A DNA stretch of 13,612 nucleotides from WTXA01 sp041741995. GTDB taxonomy: Bacteria; Bacillota; TC1. Of this stretch, positions 1 through 6,549 are shown in pieces. The position numbers were made by a program, and so were the translations under genes. The notes below the pieces were generated by a model. The model had not been told where the DNA came from and made no database searches. It saw only the letters and a program-made list of their open reading frames with translations. Position 1 is the first letter of the stretch. Each line of letters begins with the position of its first letter. The stretch covers positions 1-13,612 of the forward strand of contig JBGSJN010000032.1 of the NCBI GenBank assembly GCA_041741995.1, in the 5' to 3' direction.

Positions 1-2
1 TT

Positions 3-133
3 AATATTTCTAATTATTCGAAAAATTGCCCTCTAAAATTTAATTTTACAAGAGGTACATATAAAGACGAGAAAATCCCGAGAGTAGCCTAGATGATGAA
101 ATTAAGGCTTTTAAAGGCAACTATAAGAAATAA
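3..133 (+). other. Possible 3' end of a preceding gene, perhaps frame-broken
   Basis: A frame starting at base 3 is open from the left edge for 29 codons and stops at TAG (90-92). A second frame, shifted by -1, carries a protein-like tail ending SLDDEIKAFKGNYKK and stops at TAA (131-133), which is 13 nt before the next start, a normal operon spacing. The second frame has its own stop at 62-64 and no start codon after it, so it cannot be translated alone. The two join if one A is added in the A-run at about 72-75. This could be a real C-terminus with a one-base deletion, a sequencing error, or simply a gene ending at 92 followed by a 54-nt leader. I do not recognise the protein family. Confidence 0.3.
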
Positions 134-146
134 ATGAGGAGTTTTA

Positions 147-704
147 ATGATAAGTATTTTATTAGGCTCAGGTTTTGAAGAAATTGAAGCTATTACAGTA
201 TTTGATATTCTAAAAAGAGCTGGAGCAGATGTATTGCTAGTTTCAGTGACTGGAACTTTAGAGGTAAGCAGTGCAAGGAACCTAGTTCTAAAGGCTGACT
301 ACTTAATAGATGATATAAAGGATAAAAAACACCAGATGGTAGTTATACCTGGTGGTATGGGTGGAGTTAAAAGGATAGTCAATTCTCCTTCTGCCAAGAT
401 ATTTATGCAAAAACTTTATGTTGATAAATCAAAAATAGCTGCAATTTGCGCAGGTCCTCTTGTACTTGATAAATTTGGCTTATTTTCGGATGAAACAAAA
501 TATACCTGTTATCCAGGAGTTGAAGAAGAGATTACAGTTGGAAATTATTTAAATGAAGATGTTGTTGTAGATGGACAATTTATTACATCTGTTGCACCAG
601 GAACTGCTGCAGAATTTGCATTTAAACTTGTAGAAATACTTTATGATAAGAACATTATGTTGAATGTAAGAAAATATTGGTTTGGAAAAAGGTATGAAGA
701 ATAA
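147..704 (+). CDS. DJ-1/PfpI (ThiJ) family protein
   Basis: A 185-residue single-domain protein of the DJ-1/YajL/PfpI superfamily, which adopts a class-I glutamine-amidotransferase-like fold. Visible hallmarks are the N-terminal GFEEIEA motif (residues 9-15, with the conserved Glu near the active site), the IPGGMGG turn (67-73), the nucleophile elbow AICAGP with Cys101, a CYPG segment at 121-124, and a C-terminal APGTAAEFA motif (150-158). Length matches bacterial YajL-type proteins (about 180-200 residues). Members have been linked to oxidative-stress protection, glyoxal/methylglyoxal handling and chaperone or deglycase activity, but the physiological substrate is disputed, so no specific reaction is assigned. 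The start is ATG 147, preceded by GAGGAG at 136-141 with a 5-nt spacer. No signal peptide is seen, so it is cytoplasmic. The downstream queH start overlaps its last 11 nt. Confidence 0.92.
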   Translation: MISILLGSGFEEIEAITVFDILKRAGADVLLVSVTGTLEVSSARNLVLKADYLIDDIKDKKHQMVVIPGGMGGVKRIVNSPSAKIFMQKLYVDKSKIAAICAGPLVLDKFGLFSDETKYTCYPGVEEEITVGNYLNEDVVVDGQFITSVAPGTAAEFAFKLVEILYDKNIMLNVRKYWFGKRYEE

Positions 705-1311
705 TTTTAACTTAGAAATGATGAATTTAATTAAAGGATTTAATGGAAAAAGACAGAGTCTTTTACTTCATAGCTGTTGTGGCCCTTGTAGTACTAGTGT
801 TATAGATAGGCTTAAGAAATATTTTGAAATAACAGTTTACTATTATAATCCCAACATATTTCCTGAAGAAGAATATTTACGTAGGGAAGAAGAGCAAAGG
901 TTGTACCTGGAATCATTAGGGATAAAATACATCCTGGGAGAGTATGAAAATGATAAATATGAATCAGCAGTATCTGGGTTGGAAATGGAACCTGAAGGCG
1001 GATTGAGGTGCAATCTGTGTTTTAGACTGCGTCTAAATAAAACGGCAATGATTGCTGATGAATTGAATATAGACTACTTTACAACTACCTTGACGGTTAG
1101 TACCCATAAAAATAGTAAAGTAATTAATGAAATTGGGCTGGAAGTTGCTAAAGATCATAGAGTGGAATACTTAATTAGTGACTTTAAAAAGAATGATGGT
1201 TATAAGAAATCAGTTGAAATGAGCCAAGAACTTGGTATGTATCGTCAAGATTATTGTGGCTGTATATATAGCATGAAAGAAAGAGAGAAAAAAATTGAAA
1301 AAAAAGTTTGA
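694..1311 (+). CDS. queH: Epoxyqueuosine reductase QueH
   Basis: A 205-residue QueH-family (former DUF208) enzyme that reduces epoxyqueuosine in tRNA to queuosine, the last step of the queuosine pathway at position 34 of GUN-anticodon tRNAs. It is the non-homologous, cobalamin-independent alternative to QueG. The family's cysteine motifs are all present: LHSCCGPC (Cys28, Cys29, Cys32), RCNLCFRLRL (Cys106, Cys109) and YRQDYCGCIYS (Cys188, Cys190). In the characterised Thermotoga enzyme such residues hold a 4Fe-4S cluster and an additional iron. I chose ATG 694 over an in-frame TTG at 682, because 694 has GGAA...AGG just upstream while 682 has no ribosome site. The gene overlaps the DJ-1 gene by 11 nt and the next gene by 17 nt. 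No other queuosine gene (queA, tgt, queT) is in the window, so precursor supply cannot be judged here. Confidence 0.93.
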   Translation: MKNNFNLEMMNLIKGFNGKRQSLLLHSCCGPCSTSVIDRLKKYFEITVYYYNPNIFPEEEYLRREEEQRLYLESLGIKYILGEYENDKYESAVSGLEMEPEGGLRCNLCFRLRLNKTAMIADELNIDYFTTTLTVSTHKNSKVINEIGLEVAKDHRVEYLISDFKKNDGYKKSVEMSQELGMYRQDYCGCIYSMKEREKKIEKKV

Positions 1312-1957
1312 TAAAATTCTATTTGACTTAGATGGTACAATTACAGATTCCAAAGAAGGAATTTTCAAATCAATTAGATACGCATATGAAAAAATGGGCT
1401 TAGAACAACCTGAAGATGATTTTCTGATTGATTTTCTAGGACCTCCATTATGGGATTCATTTGTACATAAAGTAGGATTAAGTGAAAAGGACGCAGAAAA
1501 AGGAGTAGCCTTTTTTAGAGAAAGGTTTCAACCCTTGGGTATTTATGAAAATAAATTATTTCCAGGAATGTATGAGTTATTACATTTACTAAGCCAAAGA
1601 AATGATTTTAAAATTTATATCGCAACAGCCAAACCACTACCTAGTGCAATAAGAGTTCTAGAATACTTCAAGATAATCAAGTATTTTGATGATATTAGTG
1701 GAGCTACCTTTGATGGCACTATAACTGGTAAATCACAGGTTATTGCCAATTTAATCAACAAGTTTGAACCTGATTTTGATCGTGAAAGAACTATTATGAT
1801 AGGAGATAGAGACCATGATATATATGGAGCTAAGGAACATGGTCTTAAGTCATTAGGAGTATTATATGGGTATGGTAGTATGGAAGAAATTAAAGAGGCA
1901 GATTTCTTAGTAGAATCAGTACCTGAATTACAAAAATTCTTATTGGGAGGTAAATAA
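1295..1957 (+). CDS. HAD-superfamily phosphatase (Gph/5'-nucleotidase-like)
   Basis: A 220-residue haloacid-dehalogenase-type hydrolase, probably a cytoplasmic phosphatase. Motif I is FDLDGTITDS, with nucleophile Asp11 and acid/base Asp13. Motif II is the Thr in IATAKP (Thr111), motif III Lys146 (TGKSQVI), and motif IV MIGDRDHD with Asp171 and Asp175 for Mg2+. A helical insertion between motifs I and II (about residues 17-85, including FLGPPLWDSF) is a subfamily IA cap. The GPPL cap motif resembles Firmicute proteins annotated as 5'-nucleotidase or phosphoglycolate phosphatase, but the substrate cannot be read from sequence. The start is TTG 1295. No other start codon lies before motif I in this frame, and AGAGAG at 1282-1287 gives a ribosome site with 7-nt spacing. 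It begins inside queH, and its stop shares one base (TAATG) with the helicase start, so translational coupling is likely. Confidence 0.9.
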   Translation: MKKKFDKILFDLDGTITDSKEGIFKSIRYAYEKMGLEQPEDDFLIDFLGPPLWDSFVHKVGLSEKDAEKGVAFFRERFQPLGIYENKLFPGMYELLHLLSQRNDFKIYIATAKPLPSAIRVLEYFKIIKYFDDISGATFDGTITGKSQVIANLINKFEPDFDRERTIMIGDRDHDIYGAKEHGLKSLGVLYGYGSMEEIKEADFLVESVPELQKFLLGGK

Positions 1958-3084
1958 TGGAGTTTGATATAAAAAAATCCCTGCTGGACCAATTAGAAAA
2001 GCAAGGTTATGGCAAGTTGCTAGATGTACAAGAAAAGGTTATACCACATATGTTAGATAAAGAAAATATTGTTGTAGAAGCACCAACTGGATCAGGAAAA
2101 ACATTAGCCTATGCTATTCCTATACTTAATATGATGACTGATGACAAAAACGTCAAGTTTATAATAATGGTACCTACAAAAGAATTAGGAGCTCAAATTA
2201 CTAATGAGATTAAAAAGTTTACAGATAAGGTTTTGTTTCTACCAGACCAGGTAGGCAGAGAAAGACAAATGGATAGTCTTAAGAAAATTAGACCAGAGAT
2301 CTTGGTGGGAATGCCTAACAGGTTATTTGAATTGATAGTTCTTGGAAAGATAAAACTGAATCATCTTGAATATCTGATTATTGATGAAGGTGACAAAGTG
2401 CTTAAGAGAGAAAATCAACAGTATGTGGAAGAAATACTAAAGAGTTCATTGAAAACAACTCCTTTAGCCTTTTTTTCAGCAACCTATAGGCCGATAGATC
2501 AAGAAACAATAAACCAATATAGAAAAGACATTGTTTATATTGATTCAAAAGTAATTGTTGGAGATGTTAAACATTATTATCTGATGTCTGATGAAAAAAG
2601 AAAAATTGAAAATATGTTCAAGGTTCTTAAAGGACTAGATGCAAAAAAAAGTATAGTTTTCATTAAAAGATCTGTTGGAGTAGAAGGGCTCGTTGCTAGA
2701 TTTAATCAACAAACCAGAGAAGTTTTCAAATTGCATACTGACATGGACATGCAACAGCGTAAAACAGTATTGGAAAGATTTAGAAAATCCAATTATTCAA
2801 TATTGATTACTACAGATGTTTTTTCTAGAGGTTTGGATATTCCGGATACTGATTGTGTAATTCACTATGACCTGCCTAAAACAGGAAATATATATATACA
2901 CAGAAGTGGGCGGACCGGTAGAGGTTTCAGAAAAGGCTCGGTAGTATCACTTGTGGCTGAGGGCGAAAAGCAGTTATTCTATGATGTGCGTAGTATGTCG
3001 AGGTTACATATTGGACAAATAGGCTTTAGAAAAGATGGAAGTATATTCTTTATGACTAAAGGTGTAAATAATAGTCAAAAATAG
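1957..3084 (+). CDS. Short DEAD-box-family RNA helicase with DEGD motif II
   Basis: A 375-residue superfamily-2 ATP-dependent RNA helicase made of the two RecA-like cores with almost no C-terminal extension. Motifs in order: a degenerate Q motif (LDVQ, Gln25; the usual PT before it is missing), Walker A APTGSGKT (42-49), Ia PTKELGAQ (73-80), Ib GMPNRL (118-123, usually TPGRL), II DEGD (143-146), III SAT (174-176), V TTDVFSRGLDIP (285-296) and VI HRSGRTGR (315-322). The ATPase and RNA-binding arginine residues are intact, so it is probably active. Size and minimal architecture resemble B. subtilis YfmL, a helicase tied to ribosome assembly. That comparison is from memory and is inference. A strong site GGGAGG (1945-1950) precedes ATG 1957. 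It is last in its operon: an intrinsic terminator begins on the base after its TAG, and its last 29 nt overlap the opposing pseudouridine synthase gene. Confidence 0.92.
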   Translation: MEFDIKKSLLDQLEKQGYGKLLDVQEKVIPHMLDKENIVVEAPTGSGKTLAYAIPILNMMTDDKNVKFIIMVPTKELGAQITNEIKKFTDKVLFLPDQVGRERQMDSLKKIRPEILVGMPNRLFELIVLGKIKLNHLEYLIIDEGDKVLKRENQQYVEEILKSSLKTTPLAFFSATYRPIDQETINQYRKDIVYIDSKVIVGDVKHYYLMSDEKRKIENMFKVLKGLDAKKSIVFIKRSVGVEGLVARFNQQTREVFKLHTDMDMQQRKTVLERFRKSNYSILITTDVFSRGLDIPDTDCVIHYDLPKTGNIYIHRSGRTGRGFRKGSVVSLVAEGEKQLFYDVRSMSRLHIGQIGFRKDGSIFFMTKGVNNSQK

Positions 3085-3922
3085 GAGGTTGGGGTGCTAA
3101 AACCCTGACCTCTTTATTATCCCTGAAATGATTAAAGATATATATATGAGAATGGAGAAAAAGTCTAGGAGCATTTTCTTCACCATATAAAAAATCTCCT
3201 ACCAGTGGATGACCAATATGAGAAAGATGGACTCTGATTTGGTGAGTTCTTCCAGTATGGAGGGTAATTCTCAAGAGGCTATACTTATCACTCCTAGACA
3301 AAGTGAAGTATTCAGTCCTTGAATCCTTACCTTTACCTGTTACAATCCTTCTAATAGAAGGGGCGTCAATCTTGGCTATTGGTTCATCAATGATTTCATG
3401 ATCCTTTTCAACCACACCTTCAACTAGAGCAATATACTCCTTATAAGGTCGCTTAATTGTAAGGGCATGCTGGGCAATTGGATGTTTAGCAAATATGATA
3501 ACGCCAGATGTAGTTTTATCAAGCCTGTTAATAGGGTGTAAGGATTTAAAGCCATTATTTTGGATATGATAAAGAACACCATTAGCAATAGTGTTGTCCA
3601 TATGACCGGAAGTAGGATGAGTTGCCATATTATATTCCTTAAATAAGGCAATATAGTCATAATCTTCATATAGAATATTTAAATCCATCTTAACTGGTAG
3701 GACATTTGATTGTTCATCCAAATATGGGTTTATACAGATTTCATCACCTGCTGCTAAAGGGTGCCAGAATTTTTGAATTATTCCATTAACAAGAACTTTG
3801 TCGTTATTTCTTAGTTTTATTAAATAATGACTTGAAAGTTCTTTCCTCTTTAAAAAATCCTTGAGTGATAAACCTTTTTCTTCTGTATTTACAATATAAT
3901 TAATAAATCCTGCTTTATTCAT
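3056..3922 (-). CDS. RluA-family RNA pseudouridine synthase
   Basis: A 288-residue RluA/RluD-type pseudouridine synthase, which isomerises specific uridines in rRNA or tRNA. An S4-like RNA-binding region spans about residues 15-65 (KDFLKRKELSSHYLIKLRNN and VNG). The catalytic segment is HPINRLDKTTSGVIIFAK (129-146), with Asp135 as the catalytic aspartate. The common His of HRLD is Asn here. Further family motifs are YKEYIALVEG (160-169) and GRTHQIRVHL...GHPLVGDFLYG (224-247). The length is normal for the family, but the target uridine cannot be told from sequence. ATG 3922-3920 is preceded on this strand by GTGAGG. It is transcribed alone from a good promoter at 3950-3978. Its 3' end crosses the helicase terminator and overlaps the helicase gene by 29 nt. 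I see no separate terminator for it in the minus-strand sequence just beyond its stop. Confidence 0.93.
   Translation of the reverse strand: MNKAGFINYIVNTEEKGLSLKDFLKRKELSSHYLIKLRNNDKVLVNGIIQKFWHPLAAGDEICINPYLDEQSNVLPVKMDLNILYEDYDYIALFKEYNMATHPTSGHMDNTIANGVLYHIQNNGFKSLHPINRLDKTTSGVIIFAKHPIAQHALTIKRPYKEYIALVEGVVEKDHEIIDEPIAKIDAPSIRRIVTGKGKDSRTEYFTLSRSDKYSLLRITLHTGRTHQIRVHLSHIGHPLVGDFLYGEENAPRLFLHSHIYIFNHFRDNKEVRVLAPQPPIFDYYLHL
3085..3120 (+). terminator. Intrinsic terminator of the DJ-1/queH/HAD/helicase operon
   Basis: The 5' arm 3085-3094 (GAGGTTGGGG) pairs with 3103-3112 (CCCTGACCTC) around an 8-nt loop, and TTTATTAT follows at 3113-3120. In the plus-strand RNA the stem is 10 bp, with two central wobble pairs (U90-G107, G91-U106, last digits of the coordinates). 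It starts on the base after the helicase stop codon. The whole element lies inside the coding sequence of the opposing RluA-family gene. On the minus strand the same wobbles become two A-C mismatches, so the hairpin is weaker that way, although a TATTTTT run does follow it. Confidence 0.75.
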
Positions 3923-3949
3923 GTTACCTCACTTAAAAATCTAATTGTC

Positions 3950-3978
3950 ATTATACTATAGACTATAAACTTTGTCAT
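3950..3978 (-). promoter_or_regulatory. Sigma-A-type promoter of the pseudouridine synthase gene
   Basis: On the minus strand, ATGACA (3978-3973) is followed by a 17-nt spacer and TATAAT (3955-3950), i.e. five of six and six of six consensus bases at ideal spacing. It lies 28 nt upstream of the ATG, leaving a short leader with GTGAGG as ribosome site. The spacer contains a small inverted repeat (TATAG-A-CTATA at 3957-3967). The octamer AATGACAA occurs twice, over the -35 (3979-3972) and just after the -10 (3952-3945). Confidence 0.7.
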
Positions 3979-4006
3979 TTTACTTTCATATGCTTAAGTA
4001 AGATTA

Positions 4007-4012
4007 TATAAT
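4007..4012 (+). promoter_or_regulatory. Possible -10 box for the YitT-family operon
   Basis: A perfect TATAAT sits 21 nt before the ATG of the YitT-family gene, in the divergent region. No convincing -35 lies 16-18 nt upstream (TTTCAT at 3984-3989 matches poorly), and there is no TG extension. A promoter is required somewhere here because the upstream gene points the other way, but this assignment is tentative. Confidence 0.4.
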
Positions 4013-4033
4013 TAAGAATGAGGTGATTATTTA

Positions 4034-4891
4034 ATGATAAAAAAAATAATAGATATCAAGTTTTTAGAAAAAGTATTCTTCATAACATTAGGTGCCTTTC
4101 TGGCAGCCTTTTCCATTGAAGTCTTTTTTCTACCAAATCAAATAATAGATGGTGGTATTGTAGGTATTTCGATGATTCTTCATGTAGTATCGGGATTGCC
4201 TTTAGCGATATTCACATTCTTATTTAATATAGTATTCCTGGTATTTGGATATAATCAGATTGGAAGGAACTTTGCTTTAACATCTGTATTTTCAATTAGT
4301 ATGTTTTCATTTTTTCTTTCAGTATTGACATTCATGCCGGTCGTAACCGATGATGTAATACTTGGCAGTGTTTTCGGGGGTATAGTTTTAGGCCTTGGGG
4401 TTGGACTTATCCTAAGATACGGTGGCTATGTTGATGGTACAGAAGTGGTAGCTATGATATTAAATGAAAAAACAATTTTTTCAGTAGGACAAATACTAAT
4501 GATCTTTAATTTGTTTATTTTAAGCGGAGCTGCCTGGATATTTGGTTGGGACAGAGCCTTTTATTCCATATTGGCCTTCTTTATAGTACAAAAGACCATT
4601 GATGTTGTACTGGAAGGTCTTGATCAGGAAAAGGCTGCTATGATTATTTCTGATGAAGCTGAGGAAATTGCCTCGGCTATTGAATGTAGACTCGGGAGGA
4701 TGGTCACCTATATTGAAAGTCATATTGGTGAAGTCAAGGATAAAAAAACACTTTTGTATGTAACTGTAACCAGATTAGAAATGCCTAAGTTATTAAATAT
4801 TGTTCATGAAAAAGATCTGGATGCTTTTGTAGCTGTTTCTGATGTTGCAGACGTTATGGATGGAAAGTATAAGAAAAAATCTATTCACTAG
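4034..4891 (+). CDS. YitT-family membrane protein with C-terminal DUF2179 domain
   Basis: A 285-residue integral membrane protein of the YitT/YvjA/YpjC family, common in multiple copies in Bacillota. Its transport or other function is not established. About six hydrophobic segments can be seen (roughly residues 13-33, 40-53, 56-73, 82-103, 107-128 and 149-190, the last probably two helices). Family-type motifs are FLPNQIIDGGIVGIS (32-46) and LGLGVGLILRYGGYVDGTEV (119-138). The C-terminal cytoplasmic DUF2179 domain (about 198-278) has the recognisable GRMVTYI and LLYVTVTRLE strands, but the usual glycine-rich G-x-G-x-Y-T turn reads SHIGEVKDKK. GAGGTG at 4020-4025 with an 8-nt spacer supports ATG 4034. 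It is first in a plus-strand cluster, followed after 8 nt by the nucleoside kinase gene. No functional link to its neighbours is evident. Confidence 0.9.
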   Translation: MIKKIIDIKFLEKVFFITLGAFLAAFSIEVFFLPNQIIDGGIVGISMILHVVSGLPLAIFTFLFNIVFLVFGYNQIGRNFALTSVFSISMFSFFLSVLTFMPVVTDDVILGSVFGGIVLGLGVGLILRYGGYVDGTEVVAMILNEKTIFSVGQILMIFNLFILSGAAWIFGWDRAFYSILAFFIVQKTIDVVLEGLDQEKAAMIISDEAEEIASAIECRLGRMVTYIESHIGEVKDKKTLLYVTVTRLEMPKLLNIVHEKDLDAFVAVSDVADVMDGKYKKKSIH

Positions 4892-4899
4892 GAGGAAAT

Positions 4900-6549
4900 A
4901 TGAAAGACTATATAATTGAAAAAGAAGATGTCGGGATGTCAGTATATGACTTCTTTACAAAACAGGAATTAGATTTTGTTCCTTTTGCCTTTAGTATCAA
5001 TAATCGACTAGTAACACATGATACTATAGTTGAGTTAAATGATTTAGTTGTATCTTATTCTATGACTCATAAAATTGGCTACAATGTCTATAAAGAAAGC
5101 CTGGGTTTTCTTTTAACATATGTGGTCAAGAGTTTGTTGCCAGATGGTAGTTTCGAGTTGTCTCATACTATATCTAAAAGCACATATGGTTGCTTCAGAG
5201 ATGGGAGAATAATTACAAGCGATGATACTGTCAGGATTAAATCTAAAATGAAAGAAATCATCAAAGATGACCTGCCATTCAAGGTTAAACATATGACTAG
5301 AGATGAGGCGCTGGTAGTTTTTAAAAATAATTCAAATCACAATGAAAAATATCAATATGGAGATAAATTTCCTGAATATATTCCTATGTATAGCATAGGT
5401 GATGATGAAAGCTTCATGGACAACTACTATGGCCCTTTAGTACCATCAGCCAAATATTTAGAGATGTTTGATGTTCAACATTTTATGCCAGGTGTATTAC
5501 TTAGACTAGCTAAAAGAAATAATCCTAATAAGCTCTTTTTATTTGAAGAACAACCTAAAATATTCGATATGATAGAAGAAACAAACAGAATAGTAAATAT
5601 TTTAGAATTATCCTATATAACTTCTCTAAATAGACAGATTATAGAAGGTCGTGGCAAGGAAATGATTTTGATTGGTGAAGCTTTGCAAGAACAAAAGATT
5701 GCACAGATTGCCAGACATATTTCTAGTAATAGCTACAAGTATCAATTAATAATGATTTCTGGTCCATCGTCTTCAGGGAAAACAACTTTTTCTAAAAAAA
5801 TGAAAGTTTCCTTGATGGCTCATGGACATAAACCTATATTAATGTCACTTGATGACTTCTATTTAAATAGAGATAACACCCCTTTAGATGAAGATGGAAA
5901 ACCGGATTTTGAAAATATTAATTCAATAGATATTGAATTGTTCCAGGATACGTTAACTAAATTAATAAATGGTGAAGAAGTTGAAACACCTGTTTTTAAT
6001 TTTAAAACCGGTATGAGAGAACATACTGGAAAGAAGATAAGGAAGGATAAAGAGAGCCCAATTATAATTGAGGGCATTCATGGTATGAATCCAATCCTCA
6101 CAAGTAAAGTTCCAAGACATATGAAATATATTGTCTATGTTACTGCTTTGACTCCTTTAAACTTAGATCCATCAAATCATATAAAAACAGCAGATGCAAG
6201 AATAATAAGAAGAATGGTTAGAGATAACAGAGCAAGATCACTAGATATAGAGAAAACCTTCAGTTTATGGCCAAGTGTTAGAAAAGGTGAAGAAAACAAT
6301 ATATTTAAGTTCCAGGAGTTAGCAGATATTCACTTTAATTCTAGTCTTCCACATGAACTTAATGTTTTGAAAGTCTATGCTGAACCATTATTAAAAACGG
6401 TAACCCCTGATTCCAAGTACTATATCGAAGCGCAACATTTATTGAATATCTTAAGGTATTGTGATCCTTTAGATGCCATGTGGGTTCCTTCAAATTCTAT
6501 TTTAAGAGAATTTATAGGGCAGGGTGTCATGGGTGGATTGGATGTTTAA
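4900..6549 (+). CDS. Uridine-kinase-like nucleoside kinase with TGS/SAD-type N-terminus
   Basis: A 549-residue protein of the family in which a threonyl-tRNA-synthetase-like N-terminus is fused to a uridine kinase/phosphoribulokinase-type domain. Residues 1 to about 57 look TGS-like. About 58-240 correspond to the SAD-like region, where the editing HxxxH of ThrRS is absent (GYNVYKESL stands there), consistent with a loss of editing chemistry. The kinase part begins near 280 with Walker A GPSSSGKTT (288-296). It continues with SLDDFYLNRD (316-325), DFENINSID (336-344), IIIEGIHGMN (388-397, Walker-B-like strand) and RIIRRMVRDNRAR (434-446, lid region). The predicted role is ATP-dependent nucleoside phosphorylation in pyrimidine salvage. 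The preferred nucleoside is unknown. A full AGGAGG (4890-4895) overlaps the stop of the YitT gene. Its last 8 nt overlap nfo. Confidence 0.9.
   Translation: MKDYIIEKEDVGMSVYDFFTKQELDFVPFAFSINNRLVTHDTIVELNDLVVSYSMTHKIGYNVYKESLGFLLTYVVKSLLPDGSFELSHTISKSTYGCFRDGRIITSDDTVRIKSKMKEIIKDDLPFKVKHMTRDEALVVFKNNSNHNEKYQYGDKFPEYIPMYSIGDDESFMDNYYGPLVPSAKYLEMFDVQHFMPGVLLRLAKRNNPNKLFLFEEQPKIFDMIEETNRIVNILELSYITSLNRQIIEGRGKEMILIGEALQEQKIAQIARHISSNSYKYQLIMISGPSSSGKTTFSKKMKVSLMAHGHKPILMSLDDFYLNRDNTPLDEDGKPDFENINSIDIELFQDTLTKLINGEEVETPVFNFKTGMREHTGKKIRKDKESPIIIEGIHGMNPILTSKVPRHMKYIVYVTALTPLNLDPSNHIKTADARIIRRMVRDNRARSLDIEKTFSLWPSVRKGEENNIFKFQELADIHFNSSLPHELNVLKVYAEPLLKTVTPDSKYYIEAQHLLNILRYCDPLDAMWVPSNSILREFIGQGVMGGLDV

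Noticed and set aside
682..693. TTG 682 as the queH start.
   Set aside because: There is no ribosome site before it, while ATG 694 has one, and the extra residues are not part of the family motifs.
1615..1992. A 125-codon open frame on the minus strand opposite the HAD gene.
   Set aside because: It lies opposite a clearly coding gene, lacks recognisable domains and a convincing start region, and fits an antisense shadow of AT-rich codons.
3424..3669. A minus-strand frame of 81 codons inside the pseudouridine synthase gene, rich in hydrophobic residues.
   Set aside because: It lies in another frame of the same strand within an intact family gene. Its hydrophobicity is a by-product of the codon shift.
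6524..6541. GTG 6524 as the nfo start.
   Set aside because: Family N-termini begin right before the GCHMS-type motif, which fits ATG 6542 with GGGTGG upstream.
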